From assembly GCA_964607835.1 (NCBI GenBank), contig CAZSLL010000017.1, forward strand, positions 1 to 27,823: DNA of 27,823 nt, given 5' to 3'. The position numbers and the translations under genes are program-made. The stretch is from DAOVFN01 sp964607835. Lineage in GTDB: Archaea; Aenigmatarchaeota; Aenigmatarchaeia; QMZP01. The stretch's first letter is position 1; every line of letters begins with the position of its first letter. The notes beneath the pieces are model-generated. The model searched no databases and had not been told where the DNA came from. It was given only the letters and a program-made list of their open reading frames with translations. This document shows positions 4,298 through 12,279 of the stretch, one piece after another.

Positions 4298-6601
4298 ATG
4301 AAAAACAGCCACATTCTCTGGTTCGAGGAGATAACCAGGAAGGATATAGCTAAGGTGGGCGGCAAGAACGCAAGCCTGGGGGAGCTCTCAGGCAGGGCAA
4401 AGGTGCCAACGCTTCCCGGCTTCGCCATCACGGCCGATGCCTACGACTATTTCATAGAGCAGGCCAAGCTCAGGAAATTCATAAGGAAAACACTCGAGGG
4501 ACTGGATACCCACAACCTGAAGGACCTCTCGAAGAGGGCCAAACTCATAAGGGACGCCATAAGGAAGGCAAAGTTCCCACCAGAGCTCGAGGAGCACATA
4601 AGGGATGCATACAAGAGGCTGGGCACCAGGATAGGGGTGCACAACCCCTTCGTGGCCGTGCGCTCCTCAGCCACGGCCGAGGACCTGCCGGGAGCGAGCT
4701 TCGCTGGCCAGCAGGACACCTACCTCAACGTGGAGGGAGAGGCTGACCTGCTAAGGAAGGTCAGGCAGTGCATGGCTTCACTGTTCACTGACAGGTCAAT
4801 ATCCTACAGGGTGGACAAGGGCTTCGACCACCTCAAGGTCAAGCTCTCAGTGGGCGTCCAGAAGATGGGAAGGAGCGACATAGGGGCGGCTGGGGTCATG
4901 TTCACCATAGACCCTGACTCCGGGTTCAGGAACGTGGTGGTCATCAACGGCTCCTACGGACTGGGCGAGTACATAGTCCAGGGAAGGGTCATCCCTGACG
5001 AGTTCGTGGTATTCAAGCCTACCATGAAGCTACTGGACAAGACCGTGGGAAAGAAGAGGATAAAGCTCGTGAGGGGAGGAAAGAGCAACATAGAGGAAAA
5101 GGTGAGCCAGGAGGACCAGTGCAAGTTCTGCCTGACAGACGAGCAGGCCATGGACCTGGCCAGGCACGCCGTGAAGATAGAGAAGCACTACAAGTCGCCC
5201 ATGGACATAGAGTGGGTGCTTGACGGAGAAACCGGGAGGATGTACATAGTCCAGGCCAGGCCAGAGACCGTCTATTCCATGGAGAAGAAGAACATAATCA
5301 AGGAGTACATACTCAAGGAGGAGGGCGAGCTCCTGGCCTCGGGAATGGCCATAGGCAGGAAAATCGGCGTGGGAAGGGTCAACGTGCTCAAGAGCGCCAG
5401 GCAGATACACAAGTTCAAGGTCGGCGAGGTCCTGGTAACAGACATGACAGACCCTGACTGGGAGCCCATCATGAAACTGGCATCTGCCATAATAACCAAC
5501 AGGGGCGGGACAACGTCCCACGCAGCCATAGTTTCCAGGGAGCTTGGGGTTCCCTGCATAATAGGGTCTCAGAACGCCACAGATGTCCTCAAGAACGGCC
5601 AGGAGGTAACAGTGGACTGCTCCACTGGCCAGGGAAGAGTGTTCAGGGGATTCATGAAGTTCGAGGTTATGAAGAAGGACGTGAGCAGGATTCCCAGGAC
5701 AAGGACCAGGGTCATGCTCAATGTGGGCGAGCCAAAGAAGGCGTTCAACCTGGCCAGGCTGCCAGTGGACGGGGTGGGCCTAGCAAGGGAGGAGTTCATA
5801 ATATCCAGCTCAGTTGGAGAGCATCCTCTGCACCTTCTGAACTCTGGCAGGGGCGAGCTGTTCATAGAGGCCCTGAGCAGGGGCATAGGAAGGATAGCGG
5901 CGGCATTCTACCCAAGGCCCGTGATAGTGAGGCTGTCTGACTTCAAGTCAGACGAGTACGCCAACCTTAAGGGGGGCCAGGACTACGAGCCTGACGAAGA
6001 CAACCCCATGATAGGGTGGAGGGGTGCATCCAGGTACACTGACAAGATATTCTACCTGGCTTTCGAGCTGGAGTGCAGGGCACTGAAGAAGGTCAGGGAC
6101 GAGATGGGACTGAATAATGTCATAGTCATGGTGCCCTTCTGCAGGACCCCGCAGGAAGGCAGGGAAGTCCTCAAGATGATGTCGAGGTTCGGCCTCAAGA
6201 GGAAGTCCGGATGGAAGTTCTACGTCATGGCAGAGATTCCCAGCAACATAATCCTCGCTGACGAGTACGCCAAGCTCTTCGACGGGTTCAGCATAGGAAG
6301 CAACGACCTCACCCAGCTCACCCTTGGGCTTGACAGGAACTCACAGAAACTCCAGTATCTCTTCGATGAGAGGAACGAGGCCGTGAAGAGGTCCATAGAG
6401 GACCTGATAGGAAAGGCCCACAAGAGCAGGCCAAGGAGGCCTGTGGGCATATGCGGGGAGGCCCCCTCCAATTACCCTGACTTCACCGAGTTCCTGGTGG
6501 GGCAGGGCATAGACTCCATCTCAGTGGAGCCTGACATGGCCCTGAAGACCATACTCCTGGTGAACAGGGTGGAAAAGAAGCTCAGCAAGAGGAAGAAGTG
6601 A
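4298..6601 (+). CDS. ppsA: Phosphoenolpyruvate synthase (pyruvate, water dikinase)
   Basis: This 767-aa protein converts pyruvate and ATP to phosphoenolpyruvate, AMP and phosphate. The N-terminal ATP-grasp-like domain (about 5-330) has VGGKNASLGEL, the VRSSATAEDLPGASFAGQQD loop and IEWVLDG near 305. The mobile phosphohistidine domain has GGTTSHAAIVSRELG with His408 as the phosphorylated residue. The C-terminal PEP/pyruvate TIM barrel (about 450-760) ends with GICGEAPSN, where Cys719 is the expected catalytic acid. The length and domain order are those of PEP synthase. Pyruvate phosphate dikinase is less likely given the overall PpsA-like sequence. Alone on its strand with its own TATA box, it feeds PEP into gluconeogenesis with the preceding FBP aldolase/phosphatase. 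Confidence 0.95.
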   Translation: MKNSHILWFEEITRKDIAKVGGKNASLGELSGRAKVPTLPGFAITADAYDYFIEQAKLRKFIRKTLEGLDTHNLKDLSKRAKLIRDAIRKAKFPPELEEHIRDAYKRLGTRIGVHNPFVAVRSSATAEDLPGASFAGQQDTYLNVEGEADLLRKVRQCMASLFTDRSISYRVDKGFDHLKVKLSVGVQKMGRSDIGAAGVMFTIDPDSGFRNVVVINGSYGLGEYIVQGRVIPDEFVVFKPTMKLLDKTVGKKRIKLVRGGKSNIEEKVSQEDQCKFCLTDEQAMDLARHAVKIEKHYKSPMDIEWVLDGETGRMYIVQARPETVYSMEKKNIIKEYILKEEGELLASGMAIGRKIGVGRVNVLKSARQIHKFKVGEVLVTDMTDPDWEPIMKLASAIITNRGGTTSHAAIVSRELGVPCIIGSQNATDVLKNGQEVTVDCSTGQGRVFRGFMKFEVMKKDVSRIPRTRTRVMLNVGEPKKAFNLARLPVDGVGLAREEFIISSSVGEHPLHLLNSGRGELFIEALSRGIGRIAAAFYPRPVIVRLSDFKSDEYANLKGGQDYEPDEDNPMIGWRGASRYTDKIFYLAFELECRALKKVRDEMGLNNVIVMVPFCRTPQEGREVLKMMSRFGLKRKSGWKFYVMAEIPSNIILADEYAKLFDGFSIGSNDLTQLTLGLDRNSQKLQYLFDERNEAVKRSIEDLIGKAHKSRPRRPVGICGEAPSNYPDFTEFLVGQGIDSISVEPDMALKTILLVNRVEKKLSKRKK

Positions 6602-6623
6602 CCTCCTGAAGGGGCTTCATGAA

Positions 6624-6632
6624 TTATATATT
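6624..6632 (+). promoter_or_regulatory. TATA box of the KefB-type antiporter
   Basis: TTATATATT would start transcription near 6655. The short leader ends in AGGGGTC directly before the ATG at 6663. Confidence 0.5.
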
Positions 6633-6662
6633 ATTGCGACCACATTATTCAGTATAGGGGTC

Positions 6663-8402
6663 ATGCTGCCGTTGCCGGCAGGCCAGATGCGTAGGCGATA
6701 TACTGTGATTGAGAGCGCGTTCGTTGAGCTTAGCACCATAATCATACTGGCAGTCATTATCTCAGGCATACTCAGGCTCTTCAAGCAGCCCCTGATAATC
6801 GGATACCTGTTCACGGGCATAGTGACAGGGCCGCTTCTCCTCGACATAGTGAAGTCCACTGACATGATATCAGCCCTTTCCAGCTTCGGCATTGTTTTCC
6901 TGCTATTCATAGCAGGGCTCAGCCTGAACCCCAGTGTCCTGAGGAGCGTCGGGAAGGTATCACTGGTCACGGGCATTGGCCAGGTCCTGTTCACGACATT
7001 CGTGGGCTTTTTCATCGCTACCCTGCTCGGATTCTCTGCAATGGAATCGCTCTACATAGCCATAGCCCTGACGTTCAGCAGCACCATCATTATAGTCAAG
7101 CTCCTGTCGGACAAGGGAGACCTGCAGGTCCTTTACGGAAAGATAGCCGTGGGGTTCCTCATAGTCCAGGACATCATCGCCGTGCTGATACTCATGCTCA
7201 TATCATCATCGACCGGAAGCCTCAACCCATCCACACTTTCAGCACAGTCCATAATCACAGGGCTGGGCCTGGTAGTCTCGATAGCACTGTTCGCCATATT
7301 CGCCCTGCCAAGGGTGACCAGGATGATGGCGAAATCACAGGAGCTCCTTTTCCTCTTCTCTGTGGGGTGGCTCCTGTTCATGGCCATCGTGTTCGGCTAC
7401 ATCGGCCTCTCCATCGAGATAGGAGCCCTTCTGGCGGGCATCATGCTCTCCAACTCCCCCTTCCATTATGAGATAAAGGCCAAGATGAACATTCTCAGGG
7501 ATTTCTTCATACTGTTCTTCTTCGTGCTGCTGGGATCCCAGATGGTATTCGCCAACGTGGCAGGCTCCATACTTCCCATCATGGCATTCTCCATGTTCAT
7601 CCTTATCGGGAACCCGCTGATAGTGATAATCCTGATGGGGCTGATGAAATACACCAGAAAGAACAGCTTCCTTGCAGGGCTCACTGTGGCGCAGATAAGC
7701 GAGTTCTCGCTTATAGTCGTTGCCCTTGGGGTAAGGGTGGGGCACGTATCCAATGACATACTCTCCATCATCACCGCGACCGGCCTGGTTACCATACTGG
7801 GCTCGACCTACATGATAACATACGCCAACAGGGTCTACCCCAGGATATCAGGGTACCTGAAGGTCTTCGAGAGGAAGGGAAAGAAAGTTGATGAGAAGCT
7901 CTGCTATGAGAGGGGGCAGTTTGACATAATAATGTTCGGCTATGATGAGATGGGCGCCAGCATGCTCAATTCAGTGAAAAAGATTGGTAAGAGGTTCCTT
8001 GTCATAGACTATGACCCTGACAAGATAACAGAGCTGGTCAGCAAGGGCTACTGCTGCAAATACGGGGACGCCAGCGACAGCGAGATGCTTAGTGAGATTG
8101 ATTTCAGCGGCGCCAGGATGGTGATATCCACCATCCCCGATGCAGAGACCAACCTCATGCTCGCGAAAGAGATAAGGAAGAAGAACAGGAACGCCATAGT
8201 GATAATAATATCCCACAGCTATGAGGAGGCGCTTAAGCTGTACGAGACAGGGACCACATACGTGGTCATGCCCTATTTCCTCGGGGGGCACCACGCATCA
8301 AAGCTCATAGAGCACTACGGGTTTGACATAAACGAGTTCCTGAAGGAAAAACACAACCACCTCAGCCACATCCTTCCCAGGAGCAGCAAGGGGAAAAAAT
8401 AG
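6663..8402 (+). CDS. KefB/CPA2-family cation:proton antiporter with C-terminal TrkA-N domain
   Basis: This 579-aa membrane protein resembles KefB/KefC-type CPA2 transporters, which exchange or release K+ or Na+ against protons. Residues about 17-395 contain roughly a dozen hydrophobic helices, with typical patches such as IIGYLFTGIVTGP, FSSTIIIVKLLSDKGD and IGALLAGIMLSNSPF. After a charged linker (about 398-420) a Rossmann-type RCK/TrkA-N domain begins at FDIIMFGYDEMG, with a glycine motif and an acidic VIDYDPDK that would bind NAD(H) or a nucleotide and gate the channel. The ATG at 6663 is supported by a TATA box about 35 bp upstream; starting at the internal ATG eight codons later is possible. 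It converges on the HIT gene with a single base between the two stop codons. Confidence 0.92.
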   Translation: MLPLPAGQMRRRYTVIESAFVELSTIIILAVIISGILRLFKQPLIIGYLFTGIVTGPLLLDIVKSTDMISALSSFGIVFLLFIAGLSLNPSVLRSVGKVSLVTGIGQVLFTTFVGFFIATLLGFSAMESLYIAIALTFSSTIIIVKLLSDKGDLQVLYGKIAVGFLIVQDIIAVLILMLISSSTGSLNPSTLSAQSIITGLGLVVSIALFAIFALPRVTRMMAKSQELLFLFSVGWLLFMAIVFGYIGLSIEIGALLAGIMLSNSPFHYEIKAKMNILRDFFILFFFVLLGSQMVFANVAGSILPIMAFSMFILIGNPLIVIILMGLMKYTRKNSFLAGLTVAQISEFSLIVVALGVRVGHVSNDILSIITATGLVTILGSTYMITYANRVYPRISGYLKVFERKGKKVDEKLCYERGQFDIIMFGYDEMGASMLNSVKKIGKRFLVIDYDPDKITELVSKGYCCKYGDASDSEMLSEIDFSGARMVISTIPDAETNLMLAKEIRKKNRNAIVIIISHSYEEALKLYETGTTYVVMPYFLGGHHASKLIEHYGFDINEFLKEKHNHLSHILPRSSKGKK

Positions 8403-8414
8403 CTCACTTTTTTA
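8391..8414. terminator. Back-to-back T-tract terminators of the convergent KefB and HIT genes
   Basis: On the plus strand a run of T follows the KefB stop, inside the final Lys codons of the HIT gene. On the minus strand a run of T follows the HIT stop, inside the final Lys codons of KefB. Archaeal RNA polymerase terminates at T-tracts without needing a hairpin. Confidence 0.55.
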
Positions 8415-8898
8415 GCTCGCCCGCGTGCTTCATTATCTTTTTGTAGGTGGCGTCGAGGGTCTCGGGCATGACCTTGACCCCGTGAAGTGTCTCCATGAAA
8501 CCCACCTCCTTCCTGTACCTGGGAACCACCTGCATGTGGAGATGGGTAATGCTCTGGCCTGATGAGGACCCCAGGTTCATGCCTGTGTTGAAGCCTATGG
8601 GGTTCAGGGCCTTTCTGAGCATACTGATGACCCTGGGAAGGAGGCTGAAGAAATGCTCGTGCTCCTCCTTTGTGAGGTCCTCGGGCCACTCCACGTGCCT
8701 GACCGGGACAATCTGGACATGACCCACATTGTACGGGAAGATGTTCATGATGACCATCATGAGGTCATCCCTGTGGATGACCTTCTTGGGGACCTTTGGG
8801 TCGTTCTTTGCGATGCCGCAGAACACGCATCCCTTGTAGGGCTTCATGTTCTTGACCCATTTCATCCTGTCCGGCGCCCAGAGATACTCGAAATACAT
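8404..8898 (-). CDS. HIT-superfamily nucleotide hydrolase/transferase (HxHxQ variant)
   Basis: A 164-aa histidine-triad superfamily protein. The N-terminal WAPDRMKWV followed by CVFCGI (Cys24, Cys27) is the zinc-binding start typical of Ap4A phosphorylase-like HIT proteins. GFNTGMNLGSSSGQSITHLH contains the nucleotide-binding strand. The triad reads H119-L-H121-M-Q123, so Gln replaces the third His, as in the GalT and Ap4A phosphorylase branches rather than in Hint/Fhit hydrolases. A nucleoside phosphorylase or nucleotidyltransferase activity is therefore plausible; the substrate is unknown. The start ATG lies one base after the TIM stop, with an AGGGGG Shine-Dalgarno inside the end of TIM, so the two form one operon. 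Confidence 0.9.
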   Translation of the reverse strand: MYFEYLWAPDRMKWVKNMKPYKGCVFCGIAKNDPKVPKKVIHRDDLMMVIMNIFPYNVGHVQIVPVRHVEWPEDLTKEEHEHFFSLLPRVISMLRKALNPIGFNTGMNLGSSSGQSITHLHMQVVPRYRKEVGFMETLHGVKVMPETLDATYKKIMKHAGELKK

Positions 8899-8899
8899 G

Positions 8900-9562
8900 T
8901 CAGAACCCCCTAAGCACCTTCTTCAGGGCCTGGCCCTGGCTCCTGGCCTTGACCACGCCGGACGCAAGCAGCACACCATGCGTGCCCAGCTCCAGGGCCC
9001 TGGAGACGTCCTCTTCTGTTGCGATTCCCGCCCCGCAGAGGACCCTGACCCTCTTGTCGGTTTCCCTGGCAAGCCTCACTGCTTCCCTTATGACGTCAGG
9101 CTTGGCCTTAGAGACAGAGTTGCCTGTTCCTATGAGCTCAGGCGGCTCTATGGCCACGTAGTCAGGCCCCAGGGCAGCAACGTTGCTAACCATGCTGGTC
9201 TTCGGCACGCAAACCACAGTGGTGAGCCTGAGTTGCTTTGCCCTCTCTATCCTCTTCTTGATTTCCTGGAGGGTGAGCCTCCTCTCGGAGTGGTTTATGA
9301 GCGTGCCCTTGGCCCCCGCTGCCTTCACTGACTCTGCAAGTACGTGCCCGGTATGGGAGCCCGGCTGGACGTCGTCAATGTGCTGGGCAAATGTGGTCAC
9401 GTGGGAAGAGGTCCTAATGAGGTCAGCGGGCTGGACTGCGAGTATTACCTTTGCCCTGATTGAGCCCGGGAGCTTTCCGCAGGCCTGGGCCAGCCTCTCT
9501 GCCCTCTTCCCGGTACCCTCCATGTAGGCCTTGGTGTTGACAATAAGAACAGGTTTCTTCAT
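8900..9562 (-). CDS. tpiA: Triosephosphate isomerase (archaeal short type)
   Basis: This 220-aa TIM barrel interconverts dihydroxyacetone phosphate and glyceraldehyde-3-phosphate. Its length is that of archaeal TIMs, about 30 residues shorter than bacterial ones. Visible catalytic residues are Lys11 in NTKAY, His91 in LINHSERRLT and Glu139 in YVAIEPPELIGTG. Phosphate-binding loops are VLCGAGI and VLLASGVVK. The ATG at 9562 follows a minus-strand CTTTATTAT box by about 27 bp, so the transcript should be leaderless. It heads an operon with the HIT gene. It supplies the substrate pair for the FBP aldolase/phosphatase encoded 5 kb away. Confidence 0.96.
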   Translation of the reverse strand: MKKPVLIVNTKAYMEGTGKRAERLAQACGKLPGSIRAKVILAVQPADLIRTSSHVTTFAQHIDDVQPGSHTGHVLAESVKAAGAKGTLINHSERRLTLQEIKKRIERAKQLRLTTVVCVPKTSMVSNVAALGPDYVAIEPPELIGTGNSVSKAKPDVIREAVRLARETDKRVRVLCGAGIATEEDVSRALELGTHGVLLASGVVKARSQGQALKKVLRGF

Positions 9563-9586
9563 TGTATTATATTGTGCCCTGCTGTA

Positions 9587-9595
9587 TAATAAAGT
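9587..9595 (-). promoter_or_regulatory. TATA box of the tpiA-HIT operon
   Basis: The minus strand reads CTTTATTAT, centred 27-28 bp before the ATG at 9562. It overlaps the stop codon region of the preceding small membrane protein gene. Confidence 0.6.
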
Positions 9596-9789
9596 TAGCC
9601 TGACAGCCTCTTCAGGAGCTTTCTGCTGACCATGGGCCTCTCTGAGCGCTCCCCACCGAGCTTAATGATTCCCAGGCCGGCCAGAAGGGAGCTGAAGAGA
9701 AGGTTGGCGGCGCTGGCGTCCTCAAGCATGAGCATGAGGGAAAAGAAGGAAGTGAAAATAAACCAGAGCCAGAAGAGCTTGTGCCACAT
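9595..9789 (-). CDS. Small membrane protein, 64 aa, two transmembrane helices
   Basis: I do not recognise this family. Residues about 4-21 (Trp/Phe-rich) and about 27-43 form two hydrophobic helices, and the last 20 residues are strongly basic (GGERSERP then SRKLLKRLSG). By the positive-inside rule this tail would face the cytoplasm, with both ends inside. The ATG follows the stop of the coiled-coil gene directly (TGA-ATG), and GGGGGAG just upstream serves as ribosome site. It is therefore translated together with the coiled-coil protein and perhaps the ParA set. A role as membrane anchor is only inference. Confidence 0.7.
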   Translation of the reverse strand: MWHKLFWLWFIFTSFFSLMLMLEDASAANLLFSSLLAGLGIIKLGGERSERPMVSRKLLKRLSG

Positions 9790-9957
9790 TCACTCCCCCC
9801 TCAGAACCCTGAGCACTGACTTGTCTATCTTAAGGCCGCTGGATGAGAGGGCCTTCTCAAGCCTCTCCAGCCTACTGTCATGCTCCCTGAACCTCTTCTC
9901 GAGGACAGAAACCATCTCCTCGAGGAACGCCTCGATGTCTGTCTTGTCTCCGGGCAT
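9790..9957 (-). CDS. Small coiled-coil protein, 55 aa
   Basis: The protein is not recognised. Residues about 5-40 have a heptad-like pattern of Leu, Val and Phe with many Glu, Lys and Arg (IEAFLEEMVSVLEKRF, then SRLERLEKAL), typical of a short coiled coil. The tail DKSVLRVLRGE is basic. An AAAGGAG ribosome-binding site precedes the ATG at 9957, and the stop abuts the ATG of the membrane protein gene. Codon use (AGG, GAG, CTC) matches neighbouring genes. It may act as an oligomerising or adaptor peptide for its neighbours. Confidence 0.72.
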   Translation of the reverse strand: MPGDKTDIEAFLEEMVSVLEKRFREHDSRLERLEKALSSSGLKIDKSVLRVLRGE

Positions 9958-9999
9958 TAATCTCCTTTACTATTCTGGGAGATAGCTTTTTGAGCCTTA

Positions 10000-10203
10000 T
10001 CACAATAGCCTGAATTTGATGTTCTTGGACTTCAGGTTCTGGGCCTCTACCTTGCCCTCCCTGGCCAGCCAGCCTATGCCCAGGCTCACGTCACGCGCCG
10101 TCATGCCCGTCATCTTCTGGAGCTGGGTCATGGTCCTGGTTCCCTGGCAAAGGGACTCCCACACCTTTCCGGCCTTCATGCCGAAGTAAAGTTCTGCGTT
10201 CAT
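10000..10203 (-). CDS. Winged helix-turn-helix protein (DUF2582-like), 67 aa
   Basis: The sequence MNAELYFGMKAGKVWESL, then TMTQLQKMTGMTARDVSLGI and GWLAREGKVEAQ, resembles the winged-helix family called DUF2582, with a recognition helix near residues 30-42 and the wing after it. I chose the ATG at 10203 because GGAGG (10211-10216 region, minus strand) sits 8 nt upstream and it follows the ParA stop by 4 nt. A longer start at 10227 would overlap parA by 20 nt. It is coupled to parA. It could bind DNA or act as a protein-interaction wing; no target is visible. Confidence 0.82.
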   Translation of the reverse strand: MNAELYFGMKAGKVWESLCQGTRTMTQLQKMTGMTARDVSLGIGWLAREGKVEAQNLKSKNIKFRLL

Positions 10204-10207
10204 ATGC

Positions 10208-10951
10208 TTAACCTCCTGTGAATTCATCAGCGAGCCTCTGGTAAGCGTAGGCCCCCCTGCTCTCGCTGCTTGAGAGAATGACCGGCATGCCCTTCCTCGG
10301 GGACTCTGCCAAATCCACGTTGACCGGTATCACGGTCTCAAAGACTCCCCTGCCGTACCTCTTCCTGAGGTCAGCCTCTATCCTGGCAGTGAGGTTGTTC
10401 CTCCTGTCGTGCATGGTGAGCACGTAGCCCCTCACCGTAAGCCCGGGGTTTATCTCCTTCCTGACCATCTTAACAGTGTCCATGAGCTGCTCCACCCCCC
10501 TTGTGGCCAGGTAGTGCACCTGGACAGGGACCAGAACAGAGTCAGAGGCAGTTAGTGCATTGAGGGTAAGGAGGCCAAGCGAGGGAGGGGTGTCTATGAG
10601 AACGTAGTCGTAGCCGTGGCCCCTGAGCTTCCTCTTGAGCCTGAACTGCATACCCGGGTCGTTCATGACCTCGACCTGGGCTGCGCTCAGCCTCTGGCTC
10701 CCTGGCACCATGAAAAGGTTCTGGTGGCAGGTCTTCCTGACCAGGTCCTTCAGCATTGCCTTGTCGCTCACCAGCAGGGAGCTTGAGTCCCTCTTTGACT
10801 GCTTTGCAGAGAGGTATTCGGTGGCGTTGGCCTGGGGATCCAGGTCGATAAGCAGAACGCGCTTGCCCTTGTCAGCGAGATAGGCGGCCAGGTTGACACA
10901 GAGGTCGGTCTTTCCCACGCCGCCCTTCTGGTTGGCCACCGTGATTATCAT
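10208..10951 (-). CDS. ParA/Soj-type P-loop ATPase
   Basis: A 247-aa ParA-family ATPase of the type that dimerises with ATP on DNA or membrane and positions cargo. The deviant Walker A is NQKGGVGKTD at residues 7-16 with signature Lys9. The usual second Thr is Asp16, which is uncommon. Walker A' (LLIDLDPQANAT) and Walker B (VLIDTPPSLG) are intact. The C-terminal part has VRGYVLTMHDRRNN, as in Soj. No C-terminal amphipathic MinD helix is evident, so nucleoid or protein binding is more likely. There is no ParB here; the next genes encode a winged-helix protein and two small proteins. A minus-strand GATTTAA box about 27 bp before the ATG at 10951 implies a leaderless mRNA. Confidence 0.93.
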   Translation of the reverse strand: MIITVANQKGGVGKTDLCVNLAAYLADKGKRVLLIDLDPQANATEYLSAKQSKRDSSSLLVSDKAMLKDLVRKTCHQNLFMVPGSQRLSAAQVEVMNDPGMQFRLKRKLRGHGYDYVLIDTPPSLGLLTLNALTASDSVLVPVQVHYLATRGVEQLMDTVKMVRKEINPGLTVRGYVLTMHDRRNNLTARIEADLRKRYGRGVFETVIPVNVDLAESPRKGMPVILSSSESRGAYAYQRLADEFTGG

Positions 10952-10975
10952 GTTTATTACTATTGGCCCCCTCCC

Positions 10976-10982
10976 TTAAATC
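10976..10982 (-). promoter_or_regulatory. TATA-like box of the parA operon
   Basis: GATTTAA on the minus strand is centred about 27 bp before the parA ATG at 10951. Confidence 0.5.
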
Positions 10983-11042
10983 TTTCACTATTTTCCGGTT
11001 TAGAATGATAACTATTTCTGGGGGTTCGCACAAGGAATAAAC

Positions 11043-11069
11043 ATGGCGTTAAGGGGTGGCGAAGAATGA
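11043..11069 (+). CDS. Possible 8-codon upstream ORF coupled to the glycosyltransferase gene
   Basis: ATG-GCG-TTA-AGG-GGT-GGC-GAA-GAA-TGA encodes MALRGGEE, and its stop overlaps the glycosyltransferase start as ATGA (11066-11069). An AT-rich TATA-like stretch at 11008-11017 predicts a transcript start near 11040, so the uORF would be leaderless. The GGGGTGG inside it also serves as Shine-Dalgarno for the main start. It could be fortuitous. Confidence 0.28.
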   Translation: MALRGGEE

Positions 11070-12253
11070 GGGTATTAATGCTGGGATGGGAGTACCCTCC
11101 ATTCAGCTCAGGGGGGCTGGGAACCCACTGCTACAACATGACCAGGTCCCTCAGCCAGAAGGGGACAGACATAACCTTCCTAATGCCCGGGTGCTCGGAT
11201 GACCTGCACTCAGAGTTCGCCAGGATAGTGCGCGCTGGAAAGCTCAGGCTCATGAAGGTGGGCTCGGTCATCAGGCCCTACCTTCCCAGCCTTCCCATAA
11301 GCAAGGTCTCTGTTTCCGCACGCTCTGACAAGGGCCAGGTTTACGGGGAGGGCTTCCTCCAGGAGGTCAGGAAGTACAACGACCTGGCAGCTCAGTCTGC
11401 GAAAGACATTGAATGCGATGTCATACACTGCCATGACTGGATGACATTCCCTGCGGGCATAAGGATAAAGGAGGAGAAGAGCAGGCCCCTGGTGGTCACT
11501 GTGCACTCCACAGAGTTCGACCGCACGGGCTCCCTTGCGCCCAATCCCTGGATATGCGACATAGAGTGGCAGGGCCTTTACCACGCTGACAGGGTCATTG
11601 CCGTGAGCAACTACATGAAGAATATGATTATGGACAAGTACAGCGTGCCTGAGGAAAAGATTGACGTTGTGTACAACTCCATAGAGCCCGGGAACTATTG
11701 CTCAGAGAGCAGGGAGTTCGGGCTCGGGGAGAAGGTTGTGCTTTTCCTGGGAAGGCTCACCCTCCAGAAGGGCCCTGACCATTTCCTGAAGGCCGCAAAG
11801 CTCGTTCTGGAGAAGGAGAAGTGTGTGAGGTTCGTCATGGCAGGGACAGGTGACATGCTCCCCCAGCTCATAGACCAGGCCATAAGCCTGGGAATCAGCG
11901 ACAGGGTGACGTTCACGGGATTCGTGGACTCTGTTGAGGACTGCTACAGGATGGCTGACCTCTACGTCATGCCCTCTGTGTCAGAACCCTTCGGCATAAC
12001 CGCGCTGGAAGCCATGGCATCGGGCGCACCTGTCATGGTGTCCAGGCAGTCAGGGGTGCAGGAGATGGTGGGCCACAGGCTGGCAGTGGACTTCTGGGAC
12101 GTGGAGAGTATGGCCAGCAACATGATAGGGGTTCTCAGGTACCAGAGCCTGAGCAGGGAGATGAGGGCCAACGGCCTGAGAGAGGTCAGCAGGCTTAGCT
12201 GGGCTGACTCTGCAGAGCAGACGCTCTCTGTCTACTCTAAAACAATTAATTAA
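11066..12253 (+). CDS. Glycogen/starch synthase-like glycosyltransferase (GT-B fold, GT4/GT5 type)
   Basis: This 395-aa two-Rossmann glycosyltransferase opens with MLGWEYPPFSSGGLGTHCYN, the donor/acceptor loop typical of glycogen-synthase-like GT4/GT5 enzymes. The second domain has VVYNSIEP, LFLGRLTLQKGPDHFL and the EX7E motif in SEPFGITALEAMASGAPV, which binds the nucleotide sugar. It lacks the long N-terminal insertions of bacterial GlgA and is of the compact archaeal size. Its position before a GH57 amylase and a GT3 glycogen synthase points to alpha-glucan synthesis, but another sugar polymer cannot be excluded. The ATG at 11066 has GGGGTGG 6 nt upstream. It is transcribed with the GH57 gene 26 nt downstream. 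Confidence 0.88.
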   Translation: MRVLMLGWEYPPFSSGGLGTHCYNMTRSLSQKGTDITFLMPGCSDDLHSEFARIVRAGKLRLMKVGSVIRPYLPSLPISKVSVSARSDKGQVYGEGFLQEVRKYNDLAAQSAKDIECDVIHCHDWMTFPAGIRIKEEKSRPLVVTVHSTEFDRTGSLAPNPWICDIEWQGLYHADRVIAVSNYMKNMIMDKYSVPEEKIDVVYNSIEPGNYCSESREFGLGEKVVLFLGRLTLQKGPDHFLKAAKLVLEKEKCVRFVMAGTGDMLPQLIDQAISLGISDRVTFTGFVDSVEDCYRMADLYVMPSVSEPFGITALEAMASGAPVMVSRQSGVQEMVGHRLAVDFWDVESMASNMIGVLRYQSLSREMRANGLREVSRLSWADSAEQTLSVYSKTIN

Positions 12254-12279
12254 GGGAAAGCCATAGTTCAAGGAGTCCA

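Noticed and set aside
10204..10227. Upstream start of the winged-helix gene inside parA
   Set aside because: The GGAGG site is correctly spaced for ATG 10203; the earlier ATG has no such site.
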